Shown here: in pieces, positions 25,742 to 32,678 of the stretch
Layout: every line of letters starts with the position of its first letter
How positions within the stretch are numbered: position 1 is the stretch's first letter
IMG/VR virus record: IMGVR_UViG_3300045912_000930
Location: 1 to 42,607 of that record
Length of the DNA stretch: 42,607 nt
Source: a virus
Strand: one strand, 5' to 3'
Position numbers and translations under genes: made by a program
The notes under the pieces: model-generated
Told to the model about the DNA's origin: nothing
Seen by the model: the letters and a program-made list of their open reading frames with translations, nothing else
Database searches by the model: none

Positions 25742-25861
25742 TCACACTGAGCCTGCCCGTCCGGCAGGCGGGCGCAGCGAACGTGATTTCGCTTTTTCCG
25801 GGGGTCTCTGCGCGCCTCTGAAACGCTGGAAACCCGCATCAGCGCTGGTCAAAGTGCCCAT
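25742..25861 (-). other. Short reading frame of uncertain coding status
   Basis: A 39-codon frame (ATG 25861 to TGA 25742-25744) ends in a GTGA overlap with the possible longer start of the ParB gene. It has no ribosome site at good spacing, is Arg/Pro/Ser-rich and contains the inverted repeat at 25751-25769. The wording of its product reminds me of a dispersed intergenic repeat seen in Acidobacteriota genomes, so I regard it as probably non-coding. Confidence 0.25.
25751..25769. repeat. Inverted repeat (hairpin) upstream of ParB-like gene
   Basis: GCCTGCC (25751-25757), loop CGTCC, GGCAGGC (25763-25769): a perfect 7-bp stem. No T-tract follows on either strand, so it is not an intrinsic terminator. 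It might be a protein-binding site or part of a REP-like repeat. Confidence 0.6.
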
Positions 25862-25890
25862 TTCGCTGCTCGCTCCAAGCGAAGCGAAAT
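25860..25890. repeat. Inverted repeat with a nearby T-tract
   Basis: ATTTCGCT (25860-25867) and AGCGAAAT (25883-25890) are perfect inverted copies with a 15-base loop. Six T residues lie at 25096+800 in plus orientation, that is 25896-25901. It could be a plus-strand terminator, but no plus-strand gene reads into it, so a REP-like repeat is more likely. Confidence 0.45.
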
Positions 25891-26029
25891 GACAATTTTT
25901 TCCGCCTTACACTGGCGTGAGGCCGCGCCCGCCGTCACCCGCGAACGTCAGGCTACCGAAAGGACCCGTTGCCCTCCGCACCCGAGCATTCGCGCCTCAC
26001 TTCCGTTTGCCCTCGGACGGAACAAGGTA

Positions 26030-26074
26030 ACCTCAAGGTGTACCTAATTCAATTGTCTTGCTGATGTGAACAGG
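26030..26074 (-). repeat. Repeated promoter-like element, copy 2 (downstream edge of the island)
   Basis: The plus strand holds ACCTCAAGGTGT (26030-26041), TCAATTGTCTTG (26049-26060) and GTGAACAGG (26066-26074), the same blocks and order as at 17755-17790. On the minus strand this gives a TTGAAT -35-like box followed by a near-palindrome (GGTA-ACCT, AGGT-g-TACC; 26026-26044). The -10 is weak (TACCTT), so an activator might be needed. It lies past the last island gene, facing the ParB/terminase genes. Confidence 0.65.
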
Positions 26075-26135
26075 TAGGGTGCGCCGACGAATGGAATGTT
26101 CAGTTTGGCGGTATTGCGGCTAGGTTCAGGGTACG

Positions 26136-26603
26136 TCAGTGAGTCTCGAAGTCGTTGTATCTCGTTCCCAGGACGACGGCGACGTATATCTCCAACATGG
26201 CTTGCCTAAGCGGATCAGTTTCTTCCACGAACCGCAAATCCATTTCACGAATCCTGGCTTTAGCCTTGCCAAAGGCATCAGCAAAGAGCGGATCGGCGAG
26301 AAGGGCACGGCGGGAGCCTTTCGATGTGTAGCTTGCCTCAGTGAGTCCGGTTGCTTCGCGGGCCAGCTTGAATGCAAAGACCGCCTGATTGTGCTGAGCG
26401 GCGGGGATGGAGTGTTGTCGTAGCCTGCTCCTCAGCTTCCTGGTTCTACCCACGTATAGGTGGTCGTCACCTTCGCTGAAGAGATAGATGGACTTTGCTG
26501 GCAGCTTCTTCGGAAGCCTACTTATCGCGACCGGAGTCATTCTCATCAGCTGCTCGAATGCAGGATGAAGGGCCTCGGCGTACCGCCTGAAGGCTTCGTG
26601 CAT
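26136..26603 (-). CDS. GIY-YIG nuclease-fold protein
   Basis: This 155-residue protein has the GIY-YIG core: SIYLFSEGDD (Ile39-Tyr40), then LYVGRTRKLRSRLRQH with Tyr50, Gly52, Arg53 and Arg60, and a downstream Glu138 (RQAMLEIY) that could be the metal ligand. The GIY part is altered (SIY), which is common. The first ~30 residues are a helical extension. It is the last gene of the island, 8 bases after the CDGSH gene, ATG 26603 with AGGGG. GIY-YIG domains occur in restriction enzymes, homing nucleases and repair proteins. Either a restriction nuclease of the island or a stand-alone DNA-processing factor is possible. Confidence 0.7.
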   Translation of the reverse strand: MHEAFRRYAEALHPAFEQLMRMTPVAISRLPKKLPAKSIYLFSEGDDHLYVGRTRKLRSRLRQHSIPAAQHNQAVFAFKLAREATGLTEASYTSKGSRRALLADPLFADAFGKAKARIREMDLRFVEETDPLRQAMLEIYVAVVLGTRYNDFETH

Positions 26604-26611
26604 GACGACCC

Positions 26612-26842
26612 CTACGAGCCTTCCACTCGGGGCGCAACGTCATCGGCCTGAAATCCCACGGTCTTATGGCTTCCATCGCAAAAAGGTTTGTTGGCACTGT
26701 GCCCGCAGCGGCACAGCGAGAACGCCGCCTTGCCCTGCAAATCAAACGCCTTGCCGTCTGCGTCCACCAATTTGATCTCCGCCCCATCCGTTGCTTCCAC
26801 GCGAAACGGCCCATTCTTCCTCACTGTAATCGTCACAGGCAT
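26612..26842 (-). CDS. CDGSH iron-sulfur domain protein
   Basis: This 76-residue protein carries the full CDGSH cluster ligand set: Cys44-x-Cys46-x8-Cys55-Asp-Gly-Ser-His59, which binds a 2Fe-2S cluster with three Cys and one His, as in mitoNEET. The N-terminal ~40 residues (ITVRKNGPFRVE) form the beta strands usual in bacterial members. No membrane anchor. ATG 26842 has a strong GGAAGGAG site, and it sits between the EVE-type nuclease and the GIY-YIG protein. Redox sensing or cluster transfer is known for the family; why one lies inside a DNA-targeting operon is unclear. Confidence 0.88.
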   Translation of the reverse strand: MPVTITVRKNGPFRVEATDGAEIKLVDADGKAFDLQGKAAFSLCRCGHSANKPFCDGSHKTVGFQADDVAPRVEGS

Positions 26843-26861
26843 CAGTTTGATCTCCTTCCCC

Positions 26862-27998
26862 TCACTGTGGGGTGGTGAGGACTTCCCAATCTTTCTTGCT
26901 TACCCGGCGAGTGGCCTGGACAAACCACGCCCAAGATTTATTCGATACCCGCCCCTTGAACGCCTCCAGACGACCACGAAGCGAGGCGCCAATCGGAATT
27001 GGCGACTGCAGGTATAGCTTCGCGTTCTCCACTTTGAAAACCCAGGGATAGGCCTCCGCATGGCGAACCCGAGGATCTTCTTTCTTCTCTGGCGCAGAAG
27101 CAACGCGAGCGTGGGCAACCACTCCTTTGCCGGTCGAATAGAAGCAAATCCAGTCACCGGGCTTAAGGTGCTTGCGCCCAGGCGTTCTTTCCCCGAACGC
27201 GTAAATTTTAGCTTTGCCAACAAGCGACTCAACCACTTGCTCAGCTGTTTGCTCCTCGTCGCTTCTGACAGGCGTCAGCCAGTACGCTATCTCACCCTCG
27301 GGAACTTCCACAGGCAAGGGAACAGCTTGCTCCGTCGCCTCCTCTACTTCGGTCTGCGCCACAAGTCCCGCCATCAGGTTAACTAGCGGGTCTATCATCG
27401 GCCCAGACGGACGAAGGATTGAGAGGATGTCTTTGTGGCTCACATCGAACTCTTGCATCATCTCAGTCAGAGAAAGCAGGGATTCTACGGAAATGACTCG
27501 CAATTGAGCTGTCCGCTTCTCGGCGATGATCGCGTTCTCCAGCTGGCGCAGTTCAGGATTTGGTCGGCCCACGACATACAACCCGAGAGCCGAATCCCAA
27601 CTCGGGATCAACTTTTCCGAAATCAGTCCATCAACGTACCCAGTCAGGCTGGATGTTTTTATCGCGTAGACCTCAGTCGTTTTGACCTCGATGACAACGT
27701 GAAGGCCGGTTGACGCTGACTTCCAGTGGCCGTCGAAGCCAAGCTGACCAGCGACGCCCTGGTATCGCCCGAAGTCCACGTCGAATCCTAGAAAATGGCC
27801 GAGATGGTTCACGAGATCCTGGAGGGCCCGACTGTATTGTTCGCCCGAATTGCGTAGGCACTGCTCTATGTAGTCTCGCACTTCGCCGACCTCTTTGACA
27901 CTTTCGGTCAGGAACCTCCTAAACCTCTGACGGGCAGTTCCTTCCCCTGGCGAATCATCCAGTTTCCCAACCAATGACAGCACTTGATCGAGGTCCAT
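26862..27998 (-). CDS. PD-(D/E)xK nuclease with C-terminal EVE/PUA-like reader
   Basis: This 378-residue protein joins two domains. Residues ~55-175 resemble a PD-(D/E)xK nuclease: Asp89 (GFDGHW) and the Glu104-Val-Lys106 pair (VVIEVKTTE) on neighbouring strands. The C-terminal ~140 residues start with AYWLTPVRSDE and include PGDWICFYSTGKGVVAHARVAS, the pattern of EVE/PUA-like domains that bind modified bases, followed by YPWVFKVENAKLYL. EVE modules fused to nucleases are typical of modification-dependent restriction enzymes, so cutting of DNA with modified cytosine is a plausible role. ATG 27998 has GGGAGG. No close name is given because I cannot check homologues. Confidence 0.72.
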   Translation of the reverse strand: MDLDQVLSLVGKLDDSPGEGTARQRFRRFLTESVKEVGEVRDYIEQCLRNSGEQYSRALQDLVNHLGHFLGFDVDFGRYQGVAGQLGFDGHWKSASTGLHVVIEVKTTEVYAIKTSSLTGYVDGLISEKLIPSWDSALGLYVVGRPNPELRQLENAIIAEKRTAQLRVISVESLLSLTEMMQEFDVSHKDILSILRPSGPMIDPLVNLMAGLVAQTEVEEATEQAVPLPVEVPEGEIAYWLTPVRSDEEQTAEQVVESLVGKAKIYAFGERTPGRKHLKPGDWICFYSTGKGVVAHARVASAPEKKEDPRVRHAEAYPWVFKVENAKLYLQSPIPIGASLRGRLEAFKGRVSNKSWAWFVQATRRVSKKDWEVLTTPQ

Positions 27999-28054
27999 TG
28001 CGTCCCTCCCAGGTCGTACACATTCTCTCGACCCTCAGGATGCCTGCGGCTGCC

Positions 28055-28436
28055 CTACGATGCATGGTGACGCTGGGCAAGGCGCTGGGCTAGAGATAGC
28101 AGTAGCCCGCGCCGCCGATCTTCCATCTTGGACAGCAGCCTTCGGAATCGTCCCAGCTCTCGCGCCTCTCTCCCAGTATCGCCCTAAGCAGCTCGCTTCG
28201 GGCGAACCTTCAAAACCGGCTTTGGCGCCTCGTTGCCCTCTTAGAACAGCTGGTACATCGGCACTTCCAGCGCCCGCGCAAACTTCTCCAGCGTCTCGAC
28301 AGCCGGGCACGGTGTGCCCATTCTCCACGCGTGAAACGTAGGCGCGCAGCAACCCCGTGCGATGCTCTACATCGCCCTGGCTCAGCTTCTTCGCTTCGCG
28401 GATCGCCCGTAGCTTGTCTCCAATCAGCATAGTCAC
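28055..28436 (-). pseudogene. XRE-family regulator, disrupted by frameshift and two stops
   Basis: The first ~43 codons (GTG 28436 or ATG 28430) encode a normal XRE helix-turn-helix (IREAKKLSQGDVEHRTGLLR, then YVSRVENGHTVP). An extra base near 28309 breaks the frame. In the shifted frame the family continues as VETLEKFARALEVPMYQLF, then meets TAA where a Tyr codon is expected, runs on as EGNEAPKPVLKVRPKRAA, meets TAG, and goes on through 'GREARELGRFRRLLSKMED' to TAG at 28055. One frameshift and two in-frame stops make a simple sequencing error unlikely. The intact form resembles regulators abundant in Acidobacteriota. It overlaps the upstream nuclease gene (GTGA) and may once have controlled the restriction genes. 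The HTH part alone could still be made. Confidence 0.8.
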
Positions 28437-29164
28437 CTGTTGCTTCGCCGCTTGAGGCGCGCACGCAGTCTTTCAACCTGCCTTTCCAAATGCTCGACTG
28501 ACCGCTTCCATTTGTTCGATCCCGCGATCTCTCGCAGTACGTCCTCACATTTCGAGCAGAGATACATTTTCTTGTTGAAGATGCCCCCTGCGGGCAGTGG
28601 CGTGAGCTGATCTCGGACCCAGTGACCATCTACAGCTACGCCCCGGACGCCAGGTTTGTAGCGGAACAAATAACAGGAACACAGGGCACAGCGGACAATT
28701 CGCAGGGACTTGTGCAAGAAAAGCTCGAACTTTTCAGCGTCGGGAGCAAATCTGCGAGACTCCGACACGGCCTTAACGGCTCTGCCATTTCTGCCGATTT
28801 GTAGTAGCCCAACCCCGAGGCGCGAAGCCTCAACCTTAGTTTTCTGATCGAACTTGCGGGGCTGCGCAAGGTAGCAACGATGGGCCAACTGAGAGTATTG
28901 GTGTGCTTGAACTAGGTTGCGCAATGAAGTTCGACTTGAACTGCGTTTCACCTCAACAGCTATTCCTTCTAAGGCGCGCGATCCTGTCTCCTTTGCGCCC
29001 CGAACCCCAAACACATCGACTATCAGCCCACCGAGGCCACGTCCCACAAACTTCCGCGCTGTACCATCCCTGTTAAAGCTTTCGACTACGCACCCCATGC
29101 GCCTGCTGAGAAATTGACGCACGGGTTCGTAGTAACTTTTCTCGGGCAGCTTTCGTCTTCCCAT
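28433..29164 (-). CDS. PD-(D/E)xK nuclease-like protein with zinc ribbon
   Basis: This 243-residue protein has a candidate nuclease core: Asp50 in LIVDVFG and Glu71-Val-Lys73 in GIAVEVKRSSSR, the D...ExK pattern of restriction enzymes. Arg and Ser after the core may contact DNA. A zinc ribbon follows with CxxC at 159/162 (CALC) and CxxC at 203/206 (CSKC), then a basic coiled-coil end (VERLRARLKRRSNR). ATG 29164 lies 59 bases after the previous gene. It could act with the neighbouring methyltransferase as a type II-like enzyme, or be guided to DNA by its zinc ribbon. I do not recognise the exact family. Confidence 0.65.
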   Translation of the reverse strand: MGRRKLPEKSYYEPVRQFLSRRMGCVVESFNRDGTARKFVGRGLGGLIVDVFGVRGAKETGSRALEGIAVEVKRSSSRTSLRNLVQAHQYSQLAHRCYLAQPRKFDQKTKVEASRLGVGLLQIGRNGRAVKAVSESRRFAPDAEKFELFLHKSLRIVRCALCSCYLFRYKPGVRGVAVDGHWVRDQLTPLPAGGIFNKKMYLCSKCEDVLREIAGSNKWKRSVEHLERQVERLRARLKRRSNR

Positions 29165-29222
29165 ATGGCTAAGCCCTACACTAACGATTGCCGGGTCGTC
29201 GCCAACGGCTTCGAGGAAGCCG

Positions 29223-29549
29223 TTATGTTAGCGTCGTGCTGCGCTGACGCGTCCAGGCCTCGTGGTCTTCTCTGTAGTCAAAGTGGTTCCGGACGTGTAG
29301 AGCGCATCGTCCGTGCCAATAGGCCTCGCTCAACACCCTTGCCTGCTCTTCTGAAAAGCCAAACTGCCTGAGGCGCAGGCGAACCTCAGAGATGTCCCAC
29401 CCTGCTCTGAAAGTGTGTGCGACCACGACGAATCTGTAAAATCTTCCCCAGTCAAGTGGGTGTAGAGCTTCCTTGTTGGCAGGAACCGCAAATCGCTTCA
29501 GGGCACGATCTACGGGGCTTCGTCGCTCCTGCTTTTTTCTCTCGCGCAT
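29223..29549 (-). CDS. Small protein of unknown function in the island
   Basis: This 108-residue protein starts at ATG 29549, 12 bases after the methyltransferase stop; a longer frame upstream would overlap the methyltransferase in another frame and is rejected. It begins with a strongly basic segment (RERKKQERRSP), then a hydrophilic helical body with EVRLRLRQFGFSEEQARVL, a pattern like a small helix-turn-helix or SAM-like fold, and ends with several Trp, His and Arg residues. No cysteine pair or catalytic motif is evident. Coupling to the methyltransferase suggests a specificity or accessory role, but that is only inference. Confidence 0.6.
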   Translation of the reverse strand: MRERKKQERRSPVDRALKRFAVPANKEALHPLDWGRFYRFVVVAHTFRAGWDISEVRLRLRQFGFSEEQARVLSEAYWHGRCALHVRNHFDYREDHEAWTRQRSTTLT

Positions 29550-29560
29550 CGTATGGAGTA

Positions 29561-30796
29561 TCAGCACTGAAAGATCACAACTGATTCCCGAGAAGGGTGA
29601 CGGCCGTAGCAACCCATCTGCTGCGCGCTGTTGCCGCGCAGCCGGATGAGCCAGGTTTCCTTCCACTTCAGGTCTACCTTCTCTCCTAGCTTGGCGAGTA
29701 TCTCATCCACGGGAACGTGGACGCCGGCGTGTCGTACGTTGCCGACCACAAATGCCATGTGGCCGCCTGGCTTCACCATTTGCTTGCAAACCTTCAGGGT
29801 CTGATGCATGTCCTCGAAATACCCGCGAATCATACGGGGCACGCGCTTGTCATGCACATCGTTGAGATCGTCCAGCACTCGTGAGACAGCCCTGGGGGGC
29901 GTCCATCCATTCGTGGGACGGACAGCCCGGGCTTCCACGTGAGAGCGCAGGTTGCGGTATCGAAGCTGCTTTAACTCGTCGTCATCGAGAAACAGGAACA
30001 GCAACTCTGTCGTGAAGATGCGCGTGTAGTCGTGGCGATTGGGATATGGCGGAGACGTGATAAGGCCGTCGAACTGCCCGTGGCCTTTGAGTGGGTAACG
30101 AGCATCGTGTTCGTAAGCGCGCCACTCGCCGCCCTTGTGGTTCCCATTTGCTGGTTGGAGGTCGGCGAGCATCTTGCGCACAGTTTGAGCAAACCGGGCT
30201 GACGTGGTTTCTGCGCTGGCCCGAACACGCCGCCAGCGGAACCAGCCGCCGTCAGGCAGTGCCCGGCTGTAATGCGGAAGGATTCGCAGCAACGCCAGCA
30301 GGAAAAACTGCTGCTCCACTCGGTCAGCTTCCTGGACGATAGCGCGCCGAATGCGTTCCAGATGCCGGTGGGTCTCCTCCTCAAGGGCCTTTTCCAGGAA
30401 ACCTAAGCGTTCAACCCGGCGGGGCAGCGCGAGTCGGTCTATCGCCCGCTGAATCTTGGCCCAGGTCAGGGACAGCTTCTCCACCCGGTAGGGAGCAACC
30501 TTGGCGTTCGCAACAAAGACGGAAAGGGGTGAAATGTCGGCCCCGATAGCCGATATTCCGCGCGCCGTTGCCGCCAACAGCGTAGTACCTGCCCCGACGA
30601 AGGGGTCATAGATGCGTGCCCCGCCATCCAACCCCCAATCGTCGAGCAGCGACTCGACCAACACATGGGAATAGCTGTGGGGGAACAGGAACCAGTTGTG
30701 TATCGGAGTCTTTCGCAGAGGTCGAGGCGTGGCGTGACGGCTCAGATCGAGCCGATCTCTGAATCCACGCGGCAGGTTACCAATGTGTGTCGCCAA
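29561..30796 (-). CDS. DNA methyltransferase (TSPPY type)
   Basis: This 411-residue protein has the two key methyltransferase motifs: motif I DPFVGAGT (64-71, binds S-adenosylmethionine) and motif IV TSPPY (247-251, catalytic). TSPPY is typical of N4-cytosine methyltransferases, though some N6-adenine enzymes share it. A helical region of ~100 residues lies between the motifs and may be the target recognition part; the C-terminus has GGHMAFVVGNVR (motif VIII-like). It starts at TTG 30796 with GGGAGG upstream, 18 bases after HerA. It probably marks self DNA for one of the nucleases in the island. Target sequence unknown. Confidence 0.82.
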   Translation of the reverse strand: MATHIGNLPRGFRDRLDLSRHATPRPLRKTPIHNWFLFPHSYSHVLVESLLDDWGLDGGARIYDPFVGAGTTLLAATARGISAIGADISPLSVFVANAKVAPYRVEKLSLTWAKIQRAIDRLALPRRVERLGFLEKALEEETHRHLERIRRAIVQEADRVEQQFFLLALLRILPHYSRALPDGGWFRWRRVRASAETTSARFAQTVRKMLADLQPANGNHKGGEWRAYEHDARYPLKGHGQFDGLITSPPYPNRHDYTRIFTTELLFLFLDDDELKQLRYRNLRSHVEARAVRPTNGWTPPRAVSRVLDDLNDVHDKRVPRMIRGYFEDMHQTLKVCKQMVKPGGHMAFVVGNVRHAGVHVPVDEILAKLGEKVDLKWKETWLIRLRGNSAQQMGCYGRHPSRESVVIFQC

Positions 30797-30814
30797 GGTT
30801 CGAGCGTTACCTCC

Positions 30815-32662
30815 CTAACGATTCTGTCTGTATGCAGGCTTCGGAAACTCGATCTTCACGGGCTGACGATAAATCGGGTGAGTGATCACCAGGTCACCCT
30901 TGTCCAGCCGCGTCAGGTGCATCTTCACATCGTCTTTCAGGAACCGATACCCAGGGGACGCCAATTCGGTGGGTGCTGTGCGACCAAACACGCGCGTGGC
31001 AGCATTGCCGATCACTCGCTGATGGACCGCACTCGCAAACTGCTGAGCCGACAGCAGGATCACGCCCAAGGAGCGCCCGCGTTCGGAAATCTCCAGGATG
31101 TCATCAAGGATCGGCGATGACTGCGACCTTTCGGAAGGCGCGTACTTGTTCAACTCATCCACGAAGATGATCACCCGCTTCGGCGGTTCATACCGGGTGT
31201 CCTGCTTGGCCTTCTTCCCCTTTTCCATCGGGCCGAGATCAAGCCCTTCTTCGCCCGCGCCCGCAAACACATTATAGATGGTCCTTACAACGTCACCGAA
31301 TACCAGCGTCTGCTCATTATCGTGTAGCTTGGCAATGTCCACCACATACGTGTGCCCGCCCGCAATCCGGCTCAGCACATCGCGGACCGTGACCCAATTT
31401 TGCGCCTTGCTATCCACGAACACGCCTGTGTTGCGATGACGGACGAATTTATTCACATACCGGAAGAATCGAAGGATGGAGCGCGGTTGAAGGGCACCAG
31501 GTGCTTCTTCCTGACCGCTTGCCCACTTGCTTAACGGGCTATTGAAGAGCAGATCGTTCCAAGTCCTTACGTTTTGCCACTCCTTGCGGTTCGTCTCGAC
31601 ACCATCGCGAACGTGGCCAATGATCGCGTCCAGCACACCGTACTCGTCCGGCACATCGGCCATCATTGCGTCCAGCTTGTCCACGCAATCGCGAAACTCG
31701 TAGGCGTAAATCTTTGTCTTGATCAAGTCGGGCTGTGGCGGGTAGCAGTTTGCTTTAGCCGGGTCGCGCCGACTGTCGCGCCCTGCGGGGAGCAAGTACG
31801 TCACGTTGCCGAAGGGCTGCGGCGTCAGGCCGAGCCGTTTCCACATATCAAGTTGGTCGGGCGGAAGGCCCCCGCGTGGCTCAAGATCAATCGCCAGGAG
31901 ATCGTTGTATTTCACGTTCACCAGCACGACGGCCACATCGCTCGACTTCACGTCACCCGAGGAACCCGAGACCTTTCGGTCCATCGTCTGGAGAATGCTC
32001 TGAATCAGGAACATCACGTAGGAAGTTTTCGTGGCTAGGCCTGAAATACCCGCGACGTTGACGTGCGCTCCCTCCGGCCCCAGGACGTACTCGGCGTCAA
32101 TGTAGGAAACAGCTTCGGTGCCATTGCTCATGCGAATTAGACCGGCCGGAACACAGATCGGCTGTCGCTTCTCCTGCTCTTTCTTCTTCATCGAGTCAAT
32201 GCCCAGGGCCGTGTGGATGCCCTCTTCATCCGCGAACCAGACCAACGCCTCGTTCTGCACGGGCATGTAGTTCTCTTTGTCGTTCGAGAGCACGGCCACG
32301 TCTGCGACGTTCGTGCCCTGGCGCGGCGTATTTGGTTCTTCTAGCAACGCGCCGAAGTCGTTGGCGATGAAGTTGGAGAGGTGCGTCGCTGCATCGGTAG
32401 TGTGGCTGATATTCGTCACCAGCCCGTAGGTGTGGCTGTCTTGCAGGTGCCTGGCCGCAACGATATCGAACGGGTTCAACTGGTAGCCCGGGCGGAGCCA
32501 GAAACAGAACGCTTCTGACGTGTTCGCCTGCCGATCTGTCGCTGTACCACGCCCGATTGCGTCTGAAACAGGGAAGCGAGGCTTCACAGCCTCAGCCGCT
32601 TCCGCAGCAACCAGAACCTCCGCTTCAACGCCTGGATTCTTTTTCGTTTTCTCATCCGCCAT
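30815..32662 (-). CDS. HerA-family DNA translocase ATPase
   Basis: This 615-residue ATPase is paired with NurA directly upstream. Residues ~60-105 resemble the HAS-barrel of HerA (DIVAARHLQDSHTYGLVT). The P-loop region (204-213) reads GISGLATKTS, one residue longer than GxxxxGK(S/T) and with Thr before the Lys. Walker B is VIIFVDELNKYAP (497-509), and the C-terminal sensor helix is SAQQFASAVHQRVIGN, then RVFGR, as in HerA. HerA forms hexamers that pump DNA to NurA for strand degradation in archaeal end resection; bacterial HerA ATPases also act in phage defence with various nucleases. ATG 32662, AAAGGGG site. Confidence 0.85.
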   Translation of the reverse strand: MADEKTKKNPGVEAEVLVAAEAAEAVKPRFPVSDAIGRGTATDRQANTSEAFCFWLRPGYQLNPFDIVAARHLQDSHTYGLVTNISHTTDAATHLSNFIANDFGALLEEPNTPRQGTNVADVAVLSNDKENYMPVQNEALVWFADEEGIHTALGIDSMKKKEQEKRQPICVPAGLIRMSNGTEAVSYIDAEYVLGPEGAHVNVAGISGLATKTSYVMFLIQSILQTMDRKVSGSSGDVKSSDVAVVLVNVKYNDLLAIDLEPRGGLPPDQLDMWKRLGLTPQPFGNVTYLLPAGRDSRRDPAKANCYPPQPDLIKTKIYAYEFRDCVDKLDAMMADVPDEYGVLDAIIGHVRDGVETNRKEWQNVRTWNDLLFNSPLSKWASGQEEAPGALQPRSILRFFRYVNKFVRHRNTGVFVDSKAQNWVTVRDVLSRIAGGHTYVVDIAKLHDNEQTLVFGDVVRTIYNVFAGAGEEGLDLGPMEKGKKAKQDTRYEPPKRVIIFVDELNKYAPSERSQSSPILDDILEISERGRSLGVILLSAQQFASAVHQRVIGNAATRVFGRTAPTELASPGYRFLKDDVKMHLTRLDKGDLVITHPIYRQPVKIEFPKPAYRQNR

Positions 32663-32678
32663 TGGACTTATTCCCCTT

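Larger units (their letters stand above)
25746..26135. other. Non-coding stretch between island and ParB-like gene
   Basis: This gap of about 390 bases is the longest in the window. It holds the two inverted repeats, a doubtful 39-codon frame, and copy 2 of the repeated promoter-like element. Composition changes inside it: GC-rich up to about 26010, then lower as the island begins. No RNA gene, tRNA or attachment core was recognised. Confidence 0.6.

Noticed and set aside
25751-25769. Rho-independent terminator
   Set aside because: The stem is good, but there is no T-tract on either strand directly after it.
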